Source: Onchocerca volvulus
Lineage: Eukaryota; Nematoda; Chromadorea; Rhabditida; Onchocercidae
Assembly (NCBI GenBank): GCA_000499405.2
Contig: HG738137.1
Location: 16,355,601-16,419,600 of the forward strand
Direction of reading: 5' to 3'
DNA length: 64,000 nucleotides
Part shown: positions 24,601-39,175 of the stretch, piece after piece
Position numbering within the stretch: position 1 is the stretch's first letter
Layout: each line of letters begins with the position of its first letter
Translations under genes and position numbers: made by a program
Notes under the pieces: model-generated
What the model was told of the DNA's origin: nothing
What the model saw: the letters and a program-made list of their open reading frames with translations, nothing else
Databases searched by the model: none

Positions 24601-27600
24601 TTTCCCCCTTTCTGACACAGCTGATGTTAATTTTGTAAAGGAAAGCAATCTTCCGCAAACCAAATCATCGCAGGAAAAAATACCACCGGCAGCAAACATT
24701 GTGAATACGGAGAAATTGTTGCCCACTCAATTTCCTCAGCCGATGTCTACAGAGCAAGTTAATACCAAACTGGCTCCTCCGCAGGTTATGAATACTCCTT
24801 CATCGGCTGCAATTCTTGAATCGAATCTCCCTCCCACACCACAAATCAATTTATCTCTCTCTTCATCCTTACCAAATACTCCTCAAACCGCTACACCCAT
24901 GCCAACTCCTCCTCAGCCTTCTGTTGCAGTTGTATCGGATGGGACACCACTGGTACCGATGGACATCGCGCATTCAGATCCTCGTCATATATCTTCACCA
25001 TCATCATCTCAGGCAAGTTACCGTATAACTGAATCGGAAACACCATCCTCAAGTAATACTGCAGCAGTCTACACAGATCAGAATGTTTTGCCTGTGTCAT
25101 CCTTTCCTCATACTGAACCAACAACAACCACTTTTTCTGCTTCGCAGTTTGATCCGGTTATCGTATCATCCGAGTTTGGTTCTACAATGAAGATAGAGCT
25201 GAAACCAGGATTAGGGGAAAAAGATGTAATAGAAACAACAACAGTTAACTTGCCACTTGAACCACCACCGGTTCCACCCATCACTTCAAATATACTGCAA
25301 GATTCGATACATTCTCATGCTATGAATCCATCAGGAACCGAAGATATCCCGCACGATGAACAAGTATGTCAATCTCAAACTAGATATGGCAGTTAAATTT
25401 TTGTTTACATGCTAGAAACTTGATCATATTAGAATATGAATTAGCCGAAAGTAGATAATGATAAGTTTTTTTTTGAGGGAATTTTATGCGTTTTCCAGTT
25501 GGTGCTTCGCTTTATGTTTTAATTTTATGTTATCTTCTTTAATCACAGATATTTCGAACTCTTTAAATATTTGTGAAATTCTTTATTTTCTGACTTTTTG
25601 AAGGTCTGAAAATTCTGTTACAACATGTTCATCTTAATTGTAAACATATTTTTATACTTTAAGCGAAGAGAAGACATTATGACAAAGGAGAACATTTAGA
25701 CGAAAAGGGTATTCCTACAAAGTATTGCATAGCTACCATTCATGTCAGAAAAAAAAAATTTATTGAAAGGTTTTTACTGTACAATTTTTTATTTTATAAA
25801 ATTCCTTCAACTTTGTTTTATTTTTTATTTAAGATAGCGAAAACAAATCCTATGGCAGAAATCAATACGGAGCGAGAAAATATCGATAAACCTGTACAAA
25901 CAAATAATGAAGTGAAGACAGATATTATAGAAGAAGATGGATTGGTATGCTAGTTTACTAATAACTTATAATGGCAGTGAAAAATTAATCAGCGAAATGA
26001 ATGATATGCAATGGGGTGGATATGTTTTCCATTGAAAGTGTGGGACATATTATGAGTGGGGAAATGACAGATTGAATATTAGAAAAAATATAAGCTGCAC
26101 TGGTAAATACTAATTATTAACTAACAACTCGAACAGCTAAACAACTGCTTATGCATAGTTTTATCAGTTATCTTCTGGTAAAAAATAAGATAGCTTGATT
26201 TCTCAATTTAATGCAATTTTATAGTTTGAAATATGTAATATGTCGTCATATATTTAGATGTTAATCCAAATTTTTTTGTTATATAATTTCTTCTTTTTAT
26301 AGGGTTACTGCATAAAAGGAGGATGTGACAAAGTTTACAACAGTGCTGTAGTTGATGAAAAAACAGAGACAGGATATTTGTTTGTAATTGGTGGATTGCT
26401 CAGCAAATTGATTGGTATTGCTCGGTATATACTACCGTTATCAATGAGTAACTTTGACGATGCAGGTACTAGTTGTGTGATTAAGCCTTGTTTGATTTAA
26501 GCTATTTGGTGTGCTAAAATAAAAAAATAAGGATGGGAGCAGAACTGAGTGTTAGGATCCTGAGTTTCATTTGGGAGGTCAATCTTTCACCGTTCTAAAT
26601 ATTTAATTTTCCAGTCGTTAAGCTGTGGTTTTATTTTGTTAATTAATTAGGGTCCGAAAAACTTGACTATTTTACATTTTTTATATACGTTTCTTCCATA
26701 GTAATTTTGTTAGTATTCAGTCAGCCTATCATTCACTTCGCAAAGTTTTGTCTTTATTTTTCTTACTTTATGGAACACAGCGAACACTATTCTCTTGTAG
26801 GAATTTTGGTAACATTTTTTGTTCCTATCTGTTTGCTGATTCATTTGCTACGAGTGCTAGTTTTTGCGGATACTTATGACAAGGATAATTTTGATCGGAG
26901 AATACTGCATAATGCATTGACGACCATTCGACAGCGTGAAATCCAAATAAAAGTAAATTGACACATTTTTTCCATAGCTTTTTCTCATTATTATTTGGAA
27001 AGTTTCAAATATTGAAAAATGTTGTGGTTTTTTTTTTTTCTTAATGCAGTACTAATCATCTAATTGACAAACATCATATTGTAAATTATAAGATTTGGAA
27101 GCAAAAAGAAAAATTAAATGAGACTAAATGATGTGAAAGACATTTCATCAAATTGTTTACTTAAATATCAAAAATGTCCATGGTTTCACTTGCTTGTAGA
27201 GACATGGATCATTTTTCGTGGAATTATGGCCATAGATTTTTCATTTGTTAATCATTTTAATCAGATGATGTTTCAGTTGTTGCAAACTGAAATGGAAAAA
27301 GGAAAAAATTCATGGAATACTGAAATGAATGAGAAATTTGAAAATTTGCGATCCGAAATGAATCAGTTAAAAGCCAAGTAGTGTTTTTTTTTTTTTTTTT
27401 GAGCGATAAAAAGAGAATTTGAATTTTAAAGAATATTGTTATAGCTTACTTTTTAGAATTTTACATATAAAACAGCTTGCAGCATAACTTTATAGGTATC
27501 ATATGCTTGAGGAAGAAAATGATAAACTAAAAGCAGAAACGGATGAGACGAGTCAAATGATTGAAAGAGAGCATCTGAAATGCAAAGATTTAATGGAACG

Positions 27601-30600
27601 AAATAAAAATCTTGAGGAGAAAAATGAGGTTTTCCTTTTTTTTGTAATCATAAATAGATAACATTCGATGATTAATGAAGATTAAGTGCTAAGATAATTC
27701 TAAATTTTCATAAATTGTATATGGGTTTCAAAACTCGGAAGGAATTTTTTTTTATCATCTATAAATAAAACAAGAGACTTATAAAGCTGTTACTAAAATA
27801 TGTGGAAAATTTGGGATTCATACAAATTCTGATATTTACCGATTCAATAATGCATTTTAAGGAAAAATACTTTTAGATGCTTAAGAGGCAGTCATCTGAA
27901 ATACATGCCACTGTGGAAGTGTTGCATAAAGAGAATGAACGGTTAGTTGATGAAGTGGCAGGAAAAAGTGCACAATTAACACGCCTTGAGTCGGAAACAA
28001 ATTCTCACTCGCTTGAAATTAAAAATTTGAAAGATCAGTTAAAAGTAAGGATTAGTGCATTATCTTCTTTTAATAAATTTTTTTATTAAATCTCAGGCTG
28101 AAAATTCTTTCGGTTAAAAATTGATTGTGAAATCCTCCGAGAATACAGTTTTACATTTATTCTGTGAGAGTAATCTGTTGGTTTCTTTTTTTTTTTTTTT
28201 TTCGTAATTTGATTTTTTCAACAATATTGACTATGAAGAAAGCCAAACTCCCTCAAATAAGGTCATGCTTTTTTGATTATATATTTTATAGACATCCTTG
28301 TCAGAAAACAAAATACTAAATCAACGCGTAGAAGAACTCCAAAATGAAACTGTTCAGCTGTCAGAGATTATAAATGAAACATATAATTCGAATAATGTTA
28401 TTGTTAATGAGCGATCATCAGTTGCTGAGGCAGAGAATGGTGAGCAAATGCAAAAAGATATAAATGGTCAGATTTCTTTACTTGCTTAGTATTAAGAATT
28501 TATAAGGTCATTCTTAAGGGGATAGAAATTAAAATTTTCTGAGGACAATGATGAATTATGGCTGAAATTTCTTCAAGTTTTCGCTCATGTATTGCTCCTA
28601 GATTATTCGTTTATCATTGTCACTATCCTCGTTTGTTTTCATCTCTCATGTATATTTTTCCATTATCATTTTGATATGAAATGAAGAGATGGTTCTATAT
28701 TTGGGTTTGGTCCTTAAAATCGTTTCAGTGGATCATTTGATGAAAAAAATTAGAAATTGGTGATACTATTCATTTTCTGTTAACCGGATAAGTAGTAAGT
28801 GCAATGGCTTTTAACGAAAGAGTTTGGCAGTTAATTATTCCAAAAAGCAATATTAGTATACGAAAATGCTGAGAGATTGCATTTTTTTTTTTTTTTTTAA
28901 TATTTATGAAGTTTGTTCAGGTGAAAGTGGTTGGTCAGATTTTGATGAATTTGATGTGGACAATCCAACAACAGAAATATCAGAAAAATCGAAAAAAGAT
29001 CATGTAACAGCTGTACGATTTTCACCTGGGGAAATTATGGAAATTGCAAAACTCAGAGTGAAGTTAAAATCTGTGGAGGCTGATTTAGATCAAACAAAGT
29101 ATGCTCGAAACTTATAATTCTGACTAATAAAAACAGGCATTGCATTGTGAAAGATCTTGAACGACAAGAGCCACAGCTTTTTTCCTTTTTTACAGTTTTT
29201 TAGTTATAAAATAAACATTCTTTTGCATTGTAGGTGGCTACAATGTCTGTAAATTAAGAAGAGCAACCTTCATATGTCTCTCTTTTTATATTCAATTCAT
29301 TAGTGAGCGATTAGTATAAGATCTTATTGAATTATACAGCAACCTAGAAGTTTCTTGTTTTAGTTTTCTGGTCTTTTTTGGAATGTCATTGTTTATTCTG
29401 AAAATCTTTTTGTTCATCTGAATGCATTCACGTAGTATCTGATTGACTAATAAGTTATTTTTGGAAGTGATTTCCATGCTATCTTTTTATTTATAAAATT
29501 TCTAGTATAACTTTAATTGGATTTAATGCACTATTGGTTGATTTATCTATTGATGCAATTTAATTCCTTTTGTATTTCATGTAATCACGATTTAGATTGA
29601 TAGTACAGAAGCAGTTAGATGAGCGGGATCATCTGATGCGTAAAGTTGAATTGGCCGAAGCAGACGCTGTAAAACGATTGAAAGAAGTAGAAGCAAAAGA
29701 AGCAGAAAGAATTGAAGCGCATAATCAATTCAAAAGAATTTTAGGGATGGTCGAAGAACGAGTAAATTTTTAAGAATAGTGGACTGAAACTTAATTGTAA
29801 TTTGTGCGAATGTAAAAATTATTCTAACCGTTCTATTTAATTGAAGGAAGCAAAATTACGAAATGCTGAAGAACTAACAGAAAAATTGCGTAATGAGTTA
29901 ATGAAATGGCAAGAAGAAGTAAGAAGATTGGAAGATCAAAAAAAAACTGCAGAATTTAAACAATTGGTAATTTAGCTAGTCTTGTCTTTGTAAAATTTTT
30001 CGAGATATAATTCTTGGTCATATTTTTCAATTGACTGAAACGTTAATATGCTTGTACATCTGGCAACAAAGAAGTTATTTCCGGATTAACATTGTACTTC
30101 TTTTGTTGTTCCGTAATTTGTTATTAAATCTAATTGTGTTATATACACGTTTTAATAGTTTTTCCTTTAAGAAATCTGGTTCTTTCTTTAGAAGTAATAT
30201 AGAGTTTATAATCCGCGGACCAGAAAAATAAAATAATGATTTTGAGATATTATATATGAGTTATTTTTCAATTTGAGAAGTTAGATTTTTTGCTGATCAA
30301 AATTTTCCATTTTGCAGGAAGTTGATCAAGAACTAAAACGTTTGAAGGCAGAATATGCTAAGCTGGAGACGCGTAATTTTCATGAACTACGCCAGTGCAA
30401 ACAAACGATAGCAGCTCTGCAACAGCAGGTTAACTGGAATTTACAATCGTTTTACTCACTTTTCTGTAATGTTTTTTCCAACACTGTCTTTGCAAACCGG
30501 TCCATTTTTGTACGGTCAAGCAGTGCTAATGATATTCGCAAGAAATGCTAATCTGTTAATTTTGTCATCCATTTTTTTATCGTTGCTAGTTTTGGAATCA

Positions 30601-31881
30601 TTTGAAATAAAGAATGAAATTGCAGTCATTGGAGCAAGTTCATTTGTCAAATCCATCAGCAAATATGCTTGGTAACACCAATGTATTGAGTATGTCGGCA
30701 TCATCATCAGATCGTGATTATGATCCATCACTCAATAGTGGCCTAGTTGTATCACCATTACTATCCCATGTACGACCTTTATGGGATGATGAGTCACCCG
30801 AGGTTTGCTTATGCATAAAATTTTAATGCATGAGGGTGTTTGATTGTTAGAATTCTAGAAATGATGAACAGTTAACTTAATGAAAGACAGATGCTTTTGT
30901 TTGACGGATAAATTTTTCTAAAGAATAAATAGCAAGAAAAGAAGGAAATAAGTGAGAAGAAGGTAAAAGTGAAATAGGATTTTTGACTTAAAACTGATCT
31001 TGTTAGTTTTCTGCATCAGTTTTATCTGTGTTTCACAGACGCTTTTTTAAAACATTAATGAACATGAAAAAGAGAATTTGTAATCTTGGGCTCATAAATA
31101 GAGTTTAGCTTAACGATTAACCTGCGCATATATTGGTTTTCTTACAGATTTTTCCATCGCGTGGAGAATCATCGTTGTTGAAAAAGACAGACCCTCTGTT
31201 AAACGATGTGACATCAGAAAATAGTAATATCAGCCATAACAAAGGATCGAAACTACGACGAAGTTTTAGGGAACGAGAGCATAATATTGGTGTAAGCGTG
31301 GATGGTATGCATTCACGTCATAAGAAAGTTAGTTTGTTTCAGGTTTACTGTTCCGAAATCTGGATTGGAAATACCATAAGATTACTCACTGCATAGATGA
31401 CGACAGTCCGATTCCAAAAATCATGATTGCAAATAGTTTCTTTTGAAAGAGTCTCTTAAGTCAAAAAATCTTGAAATCTGAATCCCTAGAATAAGATAAT
31501 CTTGTTGTAGTTGCAACTTCTATTAGTTTTTGGTTATTTTATTGTTTACTTTTTTCTTGAATATAAATTATCTCTTTTTTTGTATTATTTTAGGAAGGTA
31601 GGAGGATGCGTTCACGTTCACATGGTCGCCATCCCTTTCATATAGATTATTTACCAGTTTTGGGGGGTATACCTGGATATCATGGATCTTCTGTAGATTT
31701 TTATGCCGACACAATCCTTAATAAGCAAAACAGCAAAAGTGGCACTCTGTATTATTCATCTGGTGGTTCCAATGATGGTCGTTCGCCTCCTCCAGAAATG
31801 GCGCTTCTTTCAGGTGTCCCACCTCCTGGTCCAATGATCAAAAAACCAATGCCACGACCAAAAAGTTTGTTTTTTGAATAA
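21621..31881 (+). CDS. MIA3: TANGO1/MIA3-type ER exit-site cargo receptor
   Basis: I can trace 22 exons in continuous phase: 21621-21653, 22006-22099, 22518-22651, 22880-23033, 23186-23314, 23632-23777, 24190-24279, 24410-25363, 25834-25944, 26303-26465, 26702-26952, 27265-27377, 27496-27628, 27877-28044, 28292-28466, 28921-29098, 29596-29761, 29847-29966, 30318-30428, 30626-30802, 31148-31342, 31594-31881, about 1360 aa. Order: signal sequence; luminal SH3-like domain (KLCGDEACSEKLFEGKF, about residues 35-95); His-rich stretch (about 182-215); long Pro/Ser/Thr luminal region; intramembrane and transmembrane helices (about 640-735, including YSLVGILVTFFVPICLLIHL); cytosolic coiled coils (754-1141) interrupted by the GWSDFDEFD motif shared with TANGO1/cTAGE5; Pro-rich C-terminus. 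The family packages bulky cargo such as collagen into COPII carriers at ER exit sites. The first exon (33 nt) is the weakest call. In exon 12 an alternative acceptor 12 nt downstream also keeps frame. Confidence 0.88.
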
Positions 31882-33798
31882 ATTTTGTCTTTTACGATGG
31901 ATTTTTTATATATAAAGTGGAGAATATTTGGTTTTTTTTAGATTATCTTTAATTTTTATAGAACTAATAATTTCATCAGCAGTTTTGTTTATCATTTGAT
32001 TGAGTACGATATAGTTTGAATAGTATGCATTATTTTACAGTACATTCCGATTCACAAAATTCATTCACGAAATTTTCGATGTATAGCCTATAATCAGAAA
32101 CGCGATATACCCTGCACAGACGTCAATATAAAATACTTATATCTATAATTCGGAAAACTTTACAAGTTTTATTAGTCTTATTTTTCAGGTAGCACAGAAC
32201 CACTGGAAAGGCGTTAAAATTATTATTATTTCTTGTGATGATTTGTATGTTATGTATCTTCTATAATAGCCTTTTCTCTATTACGGAAAACATTTTTTTT
32301 TAGTTTTGCAAAAAGTTATATCATTAGGAGTGGAAACTAAAGATACAGGGCTCTAAATAGAAATGTTCTTTTATTTGTTTATATTCAATTTTTTGACTAT
32401 TTTGGGACTGTGATCGTATGTCTTTTCTGTTTTTTTTTTTATAAAATTTTTGCTGCCTTTCCAAATGCTGTTATTTCTTTGTTGACACCAAAGTAAATCT
32501 TCCTGTTGTGCTGGCAACGAATATAAAATTATTATACTTCTGTTACATGTTGATATCGCTTCAACTTTTGATGTTTCGCTCCCTGATGCTATATATATAT
32601 ATATATTCCAGTAACAGAGGCATCTCTATTGATGTCAGTTCGTTTAAAAGATCGTCTCTTGCTATATTAGTTAATGCGAAGAGTTTTATGCCCCATAAAA
32701 CCTCAAATTAATTGTGCCGTAAAGGGAGTAAAATGGTAAGGAGAAAATAAATTGGAAAAAAGGTGGAACATTCTCAATCAATCCGAATCACTGAAGTCAT
32801 CGACTGGAAGTATGACATTTTCTTTAAAATGATATCATGGAGTAATTTCCGGGTTACGGCGAAATTTTCATGTTCAAGAAAATACCCGTTGATTCTCGTT
32901 TGCCATTATGTCTACTCTCACATTCCCATTTAATTATTCGGGCTTATTTTTTTTTCCTTATCGAGTCTGATTGCTGCATTTGTTCCAGTTACCTAAAATG
33001 TACGCTTACCGCTGCTACGAAAAAAAGAACTATTAAATTTAAAACTCTGTTCTTTCAATTGGGTCCAATAAATTTGACGACAATTTTCGATTGTCGTGTC
33101 CGAAAATTCTAGACTTTGCGGGAATATCATGTCCTCTTCATTTTATAATGTAGAAAAGTTTTTTAGCAATATTTAGCCTACGATGGTTCATTTTCCGATA
33201 TATATGTATAAATCTAAAAGTTCCCGTATTCATAAGTTCAGTTGCACTTCTTATGTTGTTGTCTTATGAAGTTTATCTCAATTTTAATTTTAAACACGGA
33301 GAAACACAGGCAGTCTTAGCTCATATCAGCAAAACGAAGTAAATTGATACAATTTTTGTAATGTTTTTTGCAATTTCCAAGCACTTTCAGAGCTAACATA
33401 CGTAAGCACACATGATGTTTTCCTATTTAATTCTTTTCTCCTATCAACAAGATGATAATACGGATGAAGATAAAATTCACATACGTGTCGAAAACACTCA
33501 TTGATCGCGATTTTTGAAATTACTTTTTGTCGGACCCTGCTGTTTTTTTCCGCTGTTCTATTGGTTCGTCGTCTCAGATAGTTGTTGAGCCGTATGTTAA
33601 TTTCAATTTATAAGCTCGCATTAACGATAAAAAGTATGATCATGCAAATCATTTCCACTGAAATTTTCTTTTCAACAACAATTTACAGGCTGATAAGAAA
33701 AAAATTGATCTTTTATTTTTTTTAATTCTTTCTTATCTACAATAAAATGTTCAAAAGTGGTCGGAATGTTGAATTTGCAATGATGAATGAATGTAATG

Positions 33799-33905
33799 CC
33801 TAATGCCTAGAAATAGAAAAATTTGTAATTTGTAATGAATTTAAATTTGTAATGAATGTAAATTTTTACATTTGAAATTTGAAATTTATAATGAATGCCT
33901 AGAAA
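33799..33905. repeat. Local repeats of TTTGTAATGAAT and AATGCCTAGAAATA
   Basis: The block TAATGCCTAGAAATA occurs at both ends of this stretch, with TTTGTAATGAATTTAAAT-like copies in between. It reads as slippage-type duplication. Confidence 0.6.
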
Positions 33906-34009
33906 TATGATGGGACTGTTCGGAGAGGTATTTGATTATATCCTTAAAATATAATGAAATTAAATATAAAAAAACTCGGTCAAAGAAGTATGCGTCTTGT
34001 CACTTTCTC

Positions 34010-34500
34010 AAAACATCGACATTTCCTGATTGTGATAGTACATTCTTGCTTATTAATGATAACGGAAGTATTTGTTGCAGTCTGCTGATAATTTTTAACA
34101 TTCGTAGTTGAAAATGCAAAAAGAAAAACTTGGAAACGGAACAACTTTCTATTCAATAAATTTTTCAACTTCATGCAAATGAAATTTTAAATATTTCAAA
34201 CCAATGGGAGTAATTAAATTGTGAACTTGATATTCGATTTCTACAACGTTGGATAAGTATCATAAACATATAAGATCCTGAACTTGCAAAATGTTTTCAG
34301 CCTATGTTTAACTGTCAATCAATAATTTCATGATCGATTGATTGATTGATGAAATTAATAAAATGAACGGTTGTGATATTGCATTCTTGCTTTTAGTGAT
34401 AATAGAAATATTTGTTGCTTATAATTTTTGACATTTATAGTTGAAAATAATAATAATAAAAAAAAAAAAAAAGAAAAACTCGGGGATGGAATAACTAGCA
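34010..34500. repeat. Diverged direct repeat pair, about 120 bp each
   Basis: Near 34030-34140 and 34370-34495 the same order of blocks recurs: TTGTGATA, CATTCTTGCTT, TGATAA.., GAA.TATTTGTTGC, ATAATTTTT.ACATT, TAGTTGAAAAT, AAGAAAAACT.GG, GGAA.AACT. The copies differ by substitutions and an A-rich insertion. Confidence 0.6.
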
Positions 34501-34639
34501 TACGTCTGGGATATTTTCATATTTGTAGCCATGTGAAACTCTTGCAATAACTATAGATAATTTTGATAATTTAGCGCTTTTTTCCTGGATATTGCCGAGA
34601 ATTTTCAATCAATAATATTAGTAAATTCTGAAGAATACC

Positions 34640-35265
34640 TTCTAAACTTTCAGGATTACAAATTCTGCTTTTACAACCATTTCTTTAGATTGTAAAGTGC
34701 TCGGCGCCTATGATATCAATAATTGTTATCAGCTTATCAGTTACTGCATTCTTCGTTCATTTTTAGTAATAATCATTTTCTGTCCAAACGTAGTAAATCA
34801 TCGACTTCATCATAATCTATTTTGCTTACTGTTCTCAGTGTACCTGTCTGTATCACTAACAATCAGTAAATATCGCATCTGATTCGAAGTACTTGGCTTG
34901 CGGATAGATATGAGATTCTTCACTACTGCAGCGATCTCAAGAATCCCATCTTTCCCGAAAAAAATAATATCAAAAATGTATTGAACTGAAATTAAATAGT
35001 ATCTGGTACCATTGTCGATATCATCGTCAACTGCAAAATAAAATCGCAATAAATACGAAAATATCCAATTCCATCTACAATTCTTTTCTCATAAGAATTT
35101 TATTCTTCTATGAAAAAATTTTGCCAAAGTTGGGAGAGAAGACTAAGACCTAATTATTACAAGGTTAGAATTAAAGACTTTTTAACTTTCAGAATTACCA
35201 ATTCTGCTTTTAGATTGTAAAATGCTTGATAGCCTGTGATATCAATAATTGCTATCATTTACTGT
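34640..35265. repeat. Second diverged direct repeat pair
   Basis: AACTTTCAG.ATTAC.AATTCTGCTTTTA, AGATTGTAAA.TGCT, GCCT.TGATATCAATAATTG and TATCA..TTACTG recur in the same order near 34648-34745 and 35186-35265. Together with the previous pair this suggests an ancient segmental tandem duplication. Confidence 0.55.
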
Positions 35266-35995
35266 TTGATTATGCAATCAATTATATCAGATTAAAATAA
35301 AATATCAGTGAGAATTTATTGAGCAAGTCGTTTCAAATGTTGCTTTTTCCATACGATTTAGAAGAATCACGCTAACTTATGTTCTTTCCGGATTTTATCA
35401 GAAAATCAATCGGAAAAGTTCGAACAACATATGGAGCATCAGGAAACGGTTCACATTCGAGTTGCTAGAAACTTCAACAAATCCGAATTTACCGAAAGTT
35501 ATGGAAGAGGGGATTTCGGAATTTCCGTTTTGAAATGTATATCTGTTTTTGATAATTTCTTATCTTCGAAAATTCTATTCTGGTCATTTAAGTTTTAAAT
35601 TATTTTGCATCTGAGAAAGGTAAAATAAACGTAGTAAAAAAAGATAAAATAAATCTTATCTTCTTATGTGTTTGTAGATATCTTTAAATTAAATTCTTTC
35701 TGTTTGGCAAATATTTAACTTCATTCTATTTTTCATTTTGTTCCAAATTTCAACGTTTGCTCAATATCAAGTTGTTCATTCGTAATATTTAAAATTTGTT
35801 ACTAATAGAAATGATACTACGGCGAGAGAATATTTGAATATTAAATGAATAGTAGTTATAACTCGATCATTAAATTAATGATTGAATTATTACTGCTTGA
35901 TATGCTTGATATTATCATCTGAAATGCTTTCAGGTTCTCCATATCCTGTCAATTTAGGTTCTCCATCCTGTCAATTCATTATAATTAGTCAGTAG

Positions 35996-38900
35996 ATGGC
36001 AAATCTTGAAACACGCACGAAAATGCGGAAAGATGATATTTATCAGTTACCAACAGGTTCATCCCTAACTACTGCTCTACTTATAGCCGTTCTCTGTGCA
36101 TCATTTTTTATATTAACAAAAAATATGCAGAAACCGGGATGCTATCGTCGACCGTATAATACATCACAACTTGGTAAGTCTTGAATCAGTATCGATATTT
36201 TCTAAGTTCATTTCATAAGTTTGATTCAAGATTGAGATCATCTGATACATGATTCTTACAGTTATTTTTACAAGTTTGCCTTTTATTTTTTAAATCACCT
36301 ACTGATCTTACTATGATTATCCAGTTTACACTTCGTTATTTCTGATAAAACTGAAGTACTGATGTATATTAGAATGATTATTCCGAGTTTATCAGGTTTT
36401 TTTTTTTTTTCTGTTCAGATCAGTCAAAACATTGTTTTCATTGTGCAGGATGTTTCACTTGACTTTGAATAAATATAATTTTGACTAGAACTACTGCAAG
36501 ATTCATTATAAGGTTCTATTTTGGTAGTAACTTTTCTCACCAGATTTTTGCACAGGTCATGAAGTTTTGCTGGAAGATGGATCTCATCAATTCCGTATAA
36601 TGGTTGTGACGGATCTTGACAAGAGTAGTAAGCATCCGGTAGAAGAAAATCAATGGCAAAGCTTCATAGAATTTGGTATTTTAACGATGAATAAGGAATA
36701 TACTGAAGCTTCCCTCCAATGGAACAAAAATGAACAGGTAGAAGTTATAGCTCTCCATAGGAAAATTTGATGTAAATCTATTTCTATTTTGTCATCTCTG
36801 TATGAGTTTCAATTTAGTTATGCTTTTAGAACTGATGGTTTTTATAATTGTATTATAAATAAGTTTTAAGTAGTATGTGTAAGATATTTTATAGATCGCA
36901 CTTTATTCAACAATTGCTGGTGGTGGACGTTCGATGGAACTATCGGATCTTGCCATTTTTGATGGAAAGTTATTATCAATAGATGATCGAACTGGAATTA
37001 TTTATCGAATCGACAGAGATATGGCTTACCCTTGGGTTCTTTTTTTTTTTTTTTTTTTTCGTTCATTTTGATTTTTTATCTGAAAATTTTACCATTTTTC
37101 TGAATTGGATTTTTGAAAATCTATGGCTTTTTCAAAAGATGTAACAATTGTACCAATTCAAGGTTTATCTCAGTGATGGTGCTGGAAATACAACAAAAGG
37201 TTTCAAAGGTGAATGGATGACTGTGAAAGATGGTAATCTTTATGTTGGTGGACTTGGAAAAGAATGGACAACAACAGAAGGTGTATTTGTCAACGAAAAT
37301 CCAATGTGGATTAAGGTGTATTTTTATACTTCATGAAAGCAAATATATCAAGAATGTTTAATTAATAGTGTAAATGATTGAAATGTTAACCTTTACTGAT
37401 CTACTGACCTCATAGAAATCTAAAGACAGCTAGACTCATTGGAATCATTCATCGCTTTTCTTAAATAGCTAGATATTAAAAAATATCCTTAAATAACTAG
37501 TTATGTCAGAAAAGCTTTTCTAACATATCTAGCTTTTAAGAATATTTTTTATATTATATTGAAAACACATTATACTAAATGATCAGGAACTAGAATGATT
37601 GACTTTTGAATTATGTTGTAGAATGATCTCATTTCGATAAAACAGTCGACTTATTTGTTTCTAGTTCCATTAACTGTCATTAACTTAAAAATTAATTGTC
37701 ATGAAGCAGTTGTTAACAATTTCTTTTTTATTAATCCATCGACTTCGTAGAGCTCTGGTGAAAAGTCGTTATGATGCTAAAAAAAATTCATTGGAATTCA
37801 TTCGTCTTTTTTGATTTCCAATATCTTTATTGAGAAGTTTATAATCACTTTTTAAAAGGCAATTTATAATAACTATTGCTTTTGTGGTGCGCCAGATTAC
37901 TGTTGTGCTGTGCGATCATCACTTGAGGACATATATGATAACAGTTGTGGAACTTGGCTGCTGAGGTAGTTACTATATAGCTGGATAGATTGTAGATATT
38001 GCTAAGTTTATGGATGTGCTGTTGCCATTGTTGCATCTATGCAGCCATGTTTGATTGGGATTGAACATACTGCAAACACCTGATTCAGGTGGACTAGAAT
38101 TATGCTTGATACAATGGTGCATGTTTATCCTTTGTTAATAAACATGTTTCTTCTTTTGGTGATAAATATGTATAATTTTCGCGGTTCATTTGAAATTATT
38201 GTCACTCTTCTTGACCTCAAATTGGACGATTAAACTATCTTTCGAAATCTCCGACAACTCCTTCAGATATTTTCAGATTGTAACTCCTGACGGTAGTGTT
38301 GAACATATCAACTGGGTTAACGAATACAAAAAATTACGTTCAGCAGTTGGAATTGAATGGCCTGGTTATATGATACACGAATCAGTACAATGGTCTGAAA
38401 TTTACAGGAAGTGGTTCTTCTTGCCCAGAAGAGCTAGTAAGTTAACATACACTGAAGCTGAAGATGAAGGAAGAGGTCAGTTTAGACATTTTATATGAAC
38501 TTATGATGCTCCCCATTACAGATATTGAATTTTTTTAAGTTTGAAAATTAGATTTGCAAATTTTGTAATAATTCATATCTTGACTGTGAGTATTATTGAG
38601 CAGTATTTCTTTATCCATTTGTAATGAAGCGAATGGGTGAAAAGAAAATTAAATATTTATAAATAAGCTGTTGTTTACAAACGATCCTTGTGCTTCGCAT
38701 ATTTGGTTACGTTGCAGTTAGGATATAAGAGTATGTATTAAATGTATGTTAGGTAAATTTTAATCTCTTATCACTGCAACTTAATTTACGAAAAAGAATA
38801 AAGATGAAGAGTTTTTGGACATATATATGATTCGGATTTAAAAACCGAAGTGTGCAGATAAATGCTGCTAATTAACGTATTAATGGATTCATATTTCTTA

Positions 38901-39175
38901 TTTCAGGTACTAATTATTTGCTTATTGCTTCGGAAGATTTTTCTAACATAAAATACCAACAAGTTGGGCCATTAAACAATGCAAGAGGTTTCTCAGCTTT
39001 CCAATTTGTTCCTGGTACTAATGATCGACTTATTGTAGCATTAAAATCGGAGGAAAAAAATGGATTCCCAGTAGCCACTTATTTAACAGTATTTGATCAT
39101 GAAAAAAATCATATCTTACTCAATGAAGTATCACTCTTTGGCAAACTCAAATATGAAGGAATAGCATTTGTTTGA
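35996..39175 (+). CDS. apy-1: Apyrase / CANT1-type calcium-activated nucleotidase
   Basis: Exons 35996-36173, 36556-36737, 36895-37035, 37163-37315, 38277-38475 and 38907-39175 give 373 aa in one phase. The start ATG is directly preceded by an in-frame TAG. A short cytosolic N-terminus and one hydrophobic segment (about residues 25-40, [15 protein letters not shown]) make it a type II ER/Golgi membrane protein. The rest is the five-bladed propeller fold of the apyrase family, with [79 protein letters not shown] and VALKSEE all present in the expected order, ending LKYEGIAFV. The family hydrolyses nucleoside di- and triphosphates, typically UDP and GDP, with calcium; in C. elegans APY-1 supports ER and Golgi glycosylation. 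Length matches the family (about 350-400 aa). Secreted apyrases of this family occur in blood-feeding arthropods, but the membrane anchor here argues for an intracellular role. Confidence 0.93.

Larger units (their letters stand above)
31882..35995. other. Gene-poor region with old duplications
   Basis: Contains the TANGO1 3' UTR and AT-rich spacer. No exon chain could be assembled on either strand; open frames at 32508-33112 (+), 33980-34174 (-) and 34697-35049 (both strands) lack splice context and coding composition. Diverged direct repeats between 33.8 and 35.3 kb are listed separately. An AT dinucleotide run lies near 32592-32607. Confidence 0.5.

Noticed and set aside
24406..24726. 106-residue minus-strand open frame
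   Set aside because: Antisense shadow of the large TANGO1 luminal exon, which has in-phase splice sites and family context.
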